From positions 124,001-188,000 of the forward strand of contig QJPP01005218.1 of assembly GCA_003996215.1 (NCBI GenBank): 64,000 nucleotides of DNA, read 5' to 3'. Source of the stretch: Jaltomata sinuosa (lineage: Eukaryota > Streptophyta > Magnoliopsida > Solanales > Solanaceae). Shown piece by piece: positions 56,362 to 64,000 of this stretch (the first letter of the stretch is position 1; the number at the start of each line of letters is the position of its first letter). The notes under the pieces are model-generated. The model made no database searches, was not told the origin of the DNA, and saw only the letters and a program-made list of their open reading frames with translations. Both the position numbers and the translations under genes were made by a program.

Positions 56362-58600
56362 TGTCACGACCCAGACTATCGTGATTGGCACCCACCCAAC
56401 CCCCGGATGAGCGAACCAATAGAGTTCAACCCTTTGCCTAGACTAATAGCCTAAAACCAGCAACAGAAGTAAACTAGCAATTAAATAATGCAAAAACTAA
56501 AGCTTTAATATATATATCCTGCGGAAAATCCCTCCTAGGAACTGAAAGTCGCTGTACCAAACATCACTACCAATATCTAGAATACCGGGATGCAACCCTA
56601 AAAGAAAATACGAAATAGTTTCAAGTCCAAAACAAGTGGACTGCAACTCTAAATATAAGCCCAAGGTTGCTTGATCAAACAGCTCACCCTTGAAGTCAGA
56701 AATCGTCGGTGCTAAAGGTGAGGTCGCGTCTCAGCCGCTGGAAGATTTCCTGTACTCACCAAAAGAAAAGCAAGTGAAGTATCAGTACACCACCACTGTG
56801 TACTGGTAGGATCATCAACCAATTTCCAAATAAAAAATGTATAAGCAGTACAACAATATCAAGTAGAAGGTATGGAAACATGCACAATAGCCACAGACAC
56901 ACCTAGACTACCAGTCTCTACTTAGTCTGTTCCCGCATGGAATCCACCACCTAACTCTAAGCCACAACCATATACCGTTAACTATACCTTTCCATTTAGC
57001 TCGGACCCACCCTGGGATCTCCTCTAGACAACACAATGTACCTTGAATCAACCCAGCCTAAACCAAGACCAACACAAATGTCAATGAATAACCCGGCCTA
57101 AACCAAGACCAACACAACAGTTAACCAAAATTTCCCCGGCCTCTCAAGGACCACCAAACCAATAACACATTTCAATAAACAACCCGGTCCACTCACAGAA
57201 TCAATATTAATCAATGCAACATAATAATAACAATGCAATGATGCAACAAAAGTAAACCCGTACCAGGCGTGGTACCTATGACAACCATTTGTTATACTCG
57301 TACCAGGCGTGGTACCCATGCCAACCATTTGTTATACCCGTACCAGGCGTGGTACCCGAGCCAATCAAATGTCAATAATCCATAGTCAAATGCATGAACA
57401 GACAATTTGTAAACCAACAAGCAAATACCATTCAAATTACAGACTGTAAAGCAGGAACCTTAGACTTTCTACACGACTTCCCTAAGCAATGCAATTCATA
57501 CAATCACTTAGATATGAGTACAAGAATATACAACATTCACAGAAATCATAAGCCATCACCTACCTCAAAATGATCCAAGCTCTATTCAACCCGAGCTTTC
57601 CCATGTTCCAGATTCCTTTCTTATTCTTGGTCTAAAATAACACACAAGTACATACAATTAATACACAAGTCCTGCACAGTACCCGAATTACACCAAATCC
57701 CCAAACCCCAGGCCACCCATGATCATCCCACCCTTTTCCCTGGCTTTCCACCATTAATTCACCTACTTCTATCATTTTTTTATGGATAAAATAGAGAATT
57801 AATCAACCTATGATTATAAAAATATACTTTTAACAATGCCCAACAACATTCATGCTTGGAATCCCTTTCTTCCCTGGATTCTACCATTTCTAGGTTATTC
57901 CAACCTTTCCCCAAGTTCCTTCCTAGCAATTCTACCGCATAGGAAATGTAGTACAAGGATTGGGAAGTAGAAACCTTACCTTAGGGAAGAATTTCGAAGG
58001 AAAAAGGAGGAAAATTGCCAGAAATCGCCCTAGTTCTTCTGCCAAATGAATTGTAGAAAACTGAACTATTTTGGGGAAGGTTCTGCATTAAAAAATCGTC
58101 GGCCCGCTATAGAGGTCCCCGTTCTATTATAGCGGTCCCGCTATAGCAGACGACTTCCTCTATAGCGGTCTTAAGTGGGTGTTGACCGCCTTGACCACCG
58201 CTATAGCGGTATTTTCCACATCTATAGCGGAGGTCGCTACGATAGAGCCGTTGGGCTCATCACGGATAGAATGTTCAGAAATCTCCAAAATTTTCCCATT
58301 TCACAACACACTTGCTTCCCTCGACGATCTGAAACAACCCTTTCACATCAAATGCGATTTTGAGAGTTTTACTTACCCAAATTCGATTCCGAAAAGTCCC
58401 CCGGACTCCTTCATGTCTTGGCTACATGTCATAATAAGACACAAAGACCAATACTTACCCAGATTTCCCTAGACTCCACCTCGCTCCAGAATTGACCGAG
58501 GCTAGCTTAGCCTAGAATTTCAAACTCCCAAACCCGGAGTTTTCTAACTCTAACACTTAGCACGATTGGACTACCCATAACAACGAACCTGGTCATTACA
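56362..58600 (-). repeat. chromovirus B 3' LTR (2239 bp)
   Basis: Minus strand TGTAATGACC (58600) to ..GGGTCGTGACA (56362). Same order of palindrome cluster (58245-58098), leader donor, 40-bp array (57370-57249) and hairpin (56805-56783) as in element A. Confidence 0.94.
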
Positions 58601-58612
58601 ACATATAAAAAT

Positions 58613-59089
58613 TTACCCATCGTTCATCCCCAAATGATCAAACCCAAAATTACGGAAACAAAAAGAGGGAAGTGTAGTACCTGAATCCTCAAACAGTTGA
58701 GGGTACTTGTACCGCATGTCCTTCTTGGTTTCCCAAGTTGATTCCTCAACTGGATGATGCTTCCATTGAACCTTCACCATATCAATCACCTTTGTCCTCA
58801 ACCTCCGGACAACCCAAGCAAGAATCAAAACTGGTTTCTCCTCATAACGAAGATCCTTATCGAAAAGTACCTCATCCCACTTGATGATGTAATCCCTATC
58901 CCCATGGTATCGCTTAATCATGGATACATGTAATACCAGATAGACTCCCGATAAACTAAGTGGCAGTGCTAGCTTATAATCCACTAGCCCTATAATTTCA
59001 AGAACTTCAAATGGACCGATGAACCGAGGGCTAAGCTTGCCCTTCTTACCAAATTGCATAACCCCTTTCATTGGTGACACCTTCAACAA
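58613..59089 (-). pseudogene. chromovirus B integrase C-terminus and chromodomain
   Basis: 158 open codons: KVSPMKGVMQFGKKGKLS, RFIGPFEVLEII, VSMIKRYHGDRDYIIKWDEV and a chromodomain LAWVVRRLRTKVIDMVKVQW, HHPVEESTWETKKDM. This is the best preserved chromodomain in the window; it has no internal stop. Confidence 0.92.
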
Positions 59090-59092
59090 TAC

Positions 59093-59830
59093 CTATTCAC
59101 CTGCCTTAAAGTCCATGTCCCAGACCTTGCGGTCTGCATACTCTTTCTGCCTGCTTTGAGCAGCCATCAACTTGGTTTGTATGCCCTTTACCTTTTCCTG
59201 TACTTCCTTCACTAAGTCTACACCCAGAGGTTTTACATCGCCTTCCTCAAACCACCCAACTGGTGATCTACAGTTCCTCCCATATAGTGCCTCGAACGGT
59301 GCCATGTTAATACTAGAGTGGTATCTATTTTTGTACGAGAATTAGCACAATGGTAGAAACTGGTACCAATGACCTCTGAAGTCCATCACACATGCTCTCA
59401 TCATGTCCTCCAATACCTGGAGTGTCCTCTCTGACTGACCAACAGTCTGAGGATGGAAGGTTGTGCTAAAAGTGAGTTGTGTACCCAACTCTTCATGTAA
59501 CTTTCCCCAGAACTTAGAAGTAAACTGCGTACCCCTGTCTGAAATGATGGACAGTGGTACCCCATGCAGTCTCACAATCTCTTTCACGTAGATCTTAGCC
59601 AATTACTGTGAATTGTAATCTACCCTGACTGGAATAAAATGAGCGGACTTGGTCAGCCTATCAACAATGACCCAAATTGAGTATGACTTCCCCAATGTCT
59701 TGGGAAGACCCACCATGAAATCCATGGCTATCCCTTCCCACTTCCACTCTGGAATTGACATTCTCTGAAGTAGTCCTGCAGGTATCTGATGTTCGTACTT
59801 TACCTACTGGCAGTTCTGGAATTTGGACAC
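59093..59830 (-). pseudogene. chromovirus B integrase core
   Basis: AQSRQKEYADRKVWDMDF and MAPFEALYGRNCRSPVGWF (59305-59093), then KEIVRLHGVPLSIISDRGTQ and QSERTLQVLEDMMRACVMDF (59602-59342, second Asp and Glu kept). The first Asp block (AMDFMVGLPKTLG) lies at about 59690-59740. Stops at about 59340 and 59603. The solo LTR starts at 59831. Confidence 0.9.
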
Positions 59831-62034
59831 TGTAACGACCAGGTTCATCATTACAGGTAGTCCAATAGTTCCAAGTTTTAGAGTAAGAAAACTCCAGATT
59901 TGGGAGTTTGAAATTATGGGTTAGGCTAGCCATGACCTGTTTTGGAGCGAGGTAGAGTCTAGGGAAATCTGGGTAAGGGTTGGTCTTTGTATCTTGCTTT
60001 GAGCTAGTTTTGCACATATCCAAGATATAAAGGAGTCCAGGAGACTTTTCGGAATCACATTTGGGTAGGGAGAACTCCCGGAATCGCGTTTGACATGAAA
60101 GGGTTATTTCGGATTGTCGGAGAAAGCAAGTGTGTTGTAAAATGGCCAAAACTAGGAAATTTCCAGACTTTCTATCCGTGATGGGCGCAACCGCATGTGA
60201 TAGTGGCCACTGCTATAGCAGTGGAAATAACCGCTATAGCGGTAGTTAAAGGGCGGTCAACCTACTTAAAACCGCTATAGCGGCAGCCTACCGCTATAGC
60301 AGGACCGCTATAGCGGAGCGGGGACTGCTATAGCAGGCCAATATGATTTTAATGCAGAAATAGCTCCCAAAACATTCAGTTTTTCACAATTTCATTTTGG
60401 GAGAAGCGCTAGGCGAATCCAGGTGTTTTTCTTCCTTTTTTTGTCAAAATTCTTCCCCAAGGTAAGGTTTTAGTCCCCCAATCTTTGTATTACGTTTCCT
60501 ATGCGGTAGAATAGCTATGAGGGAATTTGGAAAAGGTTAGAATAACCTAGGGATGGTGAAATTCATGGAAGGAAGGGGATTTCAAGCATATGTGTTCTTG
60601 GGTATGGATTAAAGTACATTATTATGATCATAGGTTGTTTAATTCCCTATTTTATCCGTAAAAATGATCTTGGGTGGCCTGGGGTTTGGGGATTTGGTAT
60701 AATCCGACTAATGTGCAGGCCTTATGTGTTAATTGTATGTATTGTGTGTTGTTTTTAGACCAAGAACGAGAGAGGAATACGGAACACGGGAAAGCTCGAG
60801 TCGAATAGAGCTTGGAACATTTCGAGGTAGGTGATGGATTATGATTTTCTGTGAATGTGTATATTCATGTACTCATGTCTAAGTGATTGTATGCATTACA
60901 TTACTTAGGGAAGTTGTGTGGAATATCTAGGTTCGTGTTTACAGTCTGTGATTGAACGGTGTTTACTTGTTGGTTTTATAAATTGTGTGTGTTCATATAT
61001 TGACTGTGGTTTGTTGATATTTGGTTGGCTCGGGTAACACGTCTGGTACGGGTATAACAAATGGTTGGAACGGGTACCACGCCTGGTACGGGTATAACAC
61101 TTGGTTGGCAGGGGTACCACACCTGGTACGGGTTTACTTTATTGCATCTTGCATTAGTTCATTGATTATTGTATTGCATTGGATGATATTGGTTCTGCGT
61201 GTGGATCGGGTTGTTTTACTGAATGAGATACTTGATATTGGTTCCGTGGGTGGACTGGGTTGTCTTTTAAAAGGTGCTATTTTTGGTGGTCCTTAAGTGG
61301 CCGAGAACTTTGTATTACTGCTGTGTTGGACTTGGTTTAGGCCGGGTCGAATCATTACTTTTGGTATGTGTCTATAGGGGATTCTAGGGTGGGTCCGGGC
61401 TAGACGGAAAAGTATAGTTAATGTCTCATATTTGTGGTATAGAACTGTAAGAGATGGATTTCATGCTGGGACAAGGTAGGTAGAGATTTGTAGTCTAGGA
61501 CATGTATACTTGTTGCATGTTTTCCATATATTTACTTGCATATGTTGTACTATTATATATGTTATTTACTTCAAAACTAACTGATGATCCTACCAGTACA
61601 CAGTGGTGGTGTACTGATACTGCGCTTGCTTATCTTTGGTGAGTACAAGAAATCTACCAGTGACTGAGACGCGACCTCGCATTTAGCACCGGTGATTCTG
61701 ACTTTCAAAGGTGAGCTGCTTGTTTCGAGCTACCTTGGGTTGTCCTTAGAGTTTCAGTCCATTTGTTTCGGACCTAAAACTATTTCATTTTTATCTTTTG
61801 GGGTTGCATCCCCGTACTCAGATATTTGGTATTGATGGTTGGTACGATGACTTTCAGTTCCTAGGAGGGATTTCCCCAGGATAATGATTATGATTAGTTT
61901 TTGATTTGTTTTAATTGCTAGTTTACTTTTCGCTTGTTGATTTTAGGCTGATAGTCTAGGCAAGGGTTGAACCCTATTAGTTCCCTCATTCTGGGGTTGG
62001 GTGGGTGCCACTCATGATGGGTTGGGTCGTGATT
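59831..62034 (+). mobile_element. solo LTR of the chromovirus family inside element B
   Basis: TGTAACGACC (59831) to GGGTCGTGATT (62034; expected GTGACA). Plus orientation, opposite to its host. Flanks are GACAC (59826-59830) and GTCAC (62035-62039), a 5-bp duplication with one change. The integrase reading of element B matches up across it (DIVDFV | SK.QNCQ). No internal region remains, as after LTR-LTR recombination. Confidence 0.92.
60200..60330 (+). repeat. palindrome cluster of the solo LTR
   Basis: Includes an 18-bp perfect palindrome CCACTGCTATAGCAGTGG (60207-60224) and several ACCGCTATAGCGG copies (60230-60320). Confidence 0.85.
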
Positions 62035-62231
62035 GTCACAAAATCAACTATGTCCCTTTTCATCCCGGGCCACCAGTAACGCTGCCTCAAGTTCCTGTAC
62101 ATTTTGGTCACACCCGAATGAATTGAGTACCGCCAACCATAGGCTTCCGCCAAAATTCTCGGAATTATATCATCAACCCGAGGAACAAAAATTCTCTCTC
62201 TGAAATGCAACACTCCACCAGTGTCTAACAT
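62035..62231 (-). pseudogene. chromovirus B integrase zinc-finger part
   Basis: DTGGVLHFRERIFVPRVDDI, YSIHSGVTKMYRNLRQRYWW and PGMKRDIVDFV. The His pair is present; the Cys pair is on the far side of the solo LTR. Confidence 0.88.
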
Positions 62232-62264
62232 GACATCTCTGGACTCCCCGGATATTACCTTGCC

Positions 62265-62936
62265 TCACAACTTACCCAGTTTCGGATCCTGAAACTGTTT
62301 CGCCTTTATTTCCTCTATGAAGGTGGCCTTGACCTCAATGCTGGCCAACAACCCACCTTGATCTAAAACACCCAAGTGCATGAACTTGGCCTCCAAAGTC
62401 CGAATCTCCTTAGCCAATGGTCGTTTGGATGCCCCCAAACAAGCCAAGCTACCCATGCTAACTGTTTTCCGGCTTAATGCGTCTGCCACCACATTAGCCT
62501 TACCCGGATGGTACTGAATGGTCACATCAAAGACCTTCAATAGCTCCATTCACCTTCTCTGCCTCAAATTCAAATCCTTTTGAGTGAATACGTGCTGCCG
62601 ACTGCGATGATCTGTGAATACCTCACACTTGACACCATAAAGGTAGTGTCTCCAAATTTTCAATGCAAAAACCACCGCTGCCAACTCTAAATCATGAGTT
62701 GGGTAATTCCTCTCATGCACTTTCAACTGCCTGGATGCATAGACTATCACATTCCTGTCCTGCATCAACACAGCACCCAAATCAGAATGTGAAGCATCAC
62801 AGTAAACAACAAAGTCTTTACCTTCAACCGGCAAGGACAAAATAGGGGTTGTGGTCAAAAGTGTCTTTGAGATTTTGGAAGCTCTCCTCGCACTTGTCGG
62901 ACCACACGAACGGTACCTCCTTATGTGTCATCCTGG
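62265..62936 (-). pseudogene. chromovirus B RNase H
   Basis: FVVYCDASHSDLGAVLMQD, LELAAVVFALKIWRHYLYGV, CEVFTDHRSRQHVFTQKDLN (62858-62550), then after a stop FDVTIQYHPGKANVVADALS (62549-62265). Catalytic positions look intact; a stop separates the two parts at 62550. Confidence 0.92.
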
Positions 62937-63487
62937 TTAGGTGAGTAGCAATAGAAGCAAAATTCTTAACAAATAGTACCTGGCGATCCCAACAAAACTC
63001 CTCACCTCGGTCACAGAGCTAGGCCAAACCCAACTCTTGACTGCCTCAATTTTCTTGGGATTCACCATCACCTCCTTTTGTGACAGTACATGCGCCAAGA
63101 ATGCCACAGAAGTCAACAAAAACTTATACTTAGTGAATTTTCCATAAAGCTTTTGGAATCCAAGTAGGTCTTAAACACCCCATTCATCAAACTCATGAAT
63201 GTTGCCGGCGCATTGGTCAAACCAAAAGACATTACTAGAAACTTGTAATGCCCATACCGAGTCCGAAAGGCAGTTTTTGGAATGTCCTCAGGCCTAATCT
63301 TTAACTGATGGTACCCCAACCTCAAGTTGAGTTTCGAGAACACTGATGCACCCTGAAGCTGGTCAAACAAATCATCTATACGGGTTAGAAGGTACTTATT
63401 CCAGATGGTCACCTTGTTTAACTGCCTATAATCTATTCACATCTGCATACTACCATCCTTCTTCTTCACAAATAAAACTAGAGCACC
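62937..63487 (-). pseudogene. chromovirus B reverse transcriptase with catalytic deletion
   Basis: N-terminal blocks NKYLLTRIDDLFDQLQGAS, YHQLKIRPEDIPKTAFRT and MSFGLTNAPATFMSLMNGVF are good (63412-63180). After TYLDS the next recognisable residues correspond to the YGKFTK region. The intervening about 34 residues, which hold the FIDD motif in element A (23479-23490), are gone and the frame is shifted. Then LTSVAFLAHVLSQKEVMVNP and VTEVRSFVGIARYY. It cannot be active. Confidence 0.9.
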
Positions 63488-64000
63488 CTAAGGCGAAGCA
63501 CTGGGGCATATAAATTCCTTATCTAGGAGTTCCTGCAGCTGAGTCTTAAGTTCCCTTAACTCGCCCGGAGCCATACGATATGGAGGAATGGAAATGGGAT
63601 GAGTGCCTGGCTCTAAATTAATACAAAAATCTATATCCTTGTACGGAGGCATACCAGGCAAGTCCGCTGGAAACACCTCAAAAAAATTCGAAAACCACTG
63701 GAACTGACTCAATAGGCGGGGACTCCACACTATCATCCCGGAGATGAGCCAAGAAGCTAGACACCCCCTCCCCACTAGCTTCCTAGCCTAGACAAATGAT
63801 ATTATCTTAACTGGCTTAGGCCTGTACACACCTTCCCACTCTAGTCTATCCTTAACCGGAACCTCTAGAGCCACCGTCTTGGTGTTATAATTCAACACAG
63901 CATGATAAGGAGATAGCCAGGTCATACCCAAGATAATATCAAAATCAGTCATATACAAAATTACCAAGTCTACCCAAGTATTTAACCCCATAAACACAAC
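63488..64000 (-). pseudogene. chromovirus B protease end and RT leader
   Basis: LNTWVDLVILYMTDFDIILG and SPYHAVLNYNTKTVALEV (63997-63788), then after a stop and frame change FEVFPADLPGMPPYKDIDFC and PISIPPYRMAPGELRELKTQ (63775-63488). The protease active site lies outside the window. Confidence 0.88.

Larger units (their letters stand above)
56362..64000 (-). mobile_element. Ty3/gypsy chromovirus B, minus strand, runs off the right edge
   Basis: Same family as element A. The minus order within the window is protease end, RT, RNase H, integrase, chromodomain, 3' LTR. Gag and the 5' LTR lie beyond 64000. A solo LTR of the family (59831-62034) interrupts the integrase. RT has lost the catalytic segment. 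Confidence 0.93.

Overview
This window is plant nuclear DNA built almost entirely of nested transposable elements. I found no intact host gene, rRNA, tRNA or CRISPR array. The AT-rich composition, the LTR families present (chromodomain gypsy elements with long LTRs, gypsy LTRs beginning TGTAACG/TGTAATG, copia elements with an extra 3' ORF) and plant-type gene fragments point to a flowering plant. My recognition of the LTR types suggests Solanaceae (pepper, tobacco or potato-like); that is inference and I cannot name the species.

Layout, left to right. 1-16226: a minus-strand Ty1/copia element (its 3' LTR is cut by the window start), carrying a broken extra ORF, RNase H, RT, integrase, protease and gag. 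Two pieces sit inside it: a 4987-bp CACTA transposon (3444-8430) holding a piece of a host formin gene, and a plus-strand fragment of a Ty3/gypsy polyprotein (about 11921-13610). 16227-18517 and 28134 to at least 32100: an older, decayed minus-strand gypsy element, split by a plus-strand chromodomain gypsy element A (18518-28128, perfect 5-bp target duplication) and by a 689-bp CACTA-type MITE (29708-30396). 35407-38281: a 2.9-kb gypsy LTR with its primer-binding site, whose likely partner LTR starts at 54303. Between them is a three-LTR tandem array (39275-51979: LTR-internal-LTR-internal-LTR) of a gag-only, pol-less gypsy element. Next to it is a minus-strand transposon-protein-like ORF with a leader intron (52200-53960). 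54466-56361: another decayed LTR. 56362 to the right edge: a second, minus-strand chromodomain gypsy element B, interrupted by a solo LTR of the same family (59831-62034).

All coding regions carry stops, frameshifts or deletions, so none of the elements here looks autonomous. The relative order of insertion can be read from the nesting: old gypsy first, then copia, element A and the MITE into it; CACTA and the gypsy fragment into copia; the tri-LTR array into the 35407 family; the solo LTR into element B.

The least conventional signal is shared LTR architecture. Several different LTR families each carry a cluster of short perfect dyads (for example a 14-bp ACCGCTATAGCGGT type), followed by a leader with a strong splice-donor sequence. 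Further downstream, three families carry a short hairpin. The dyad and hairpin arms differ between families and copies yet remain complementary.
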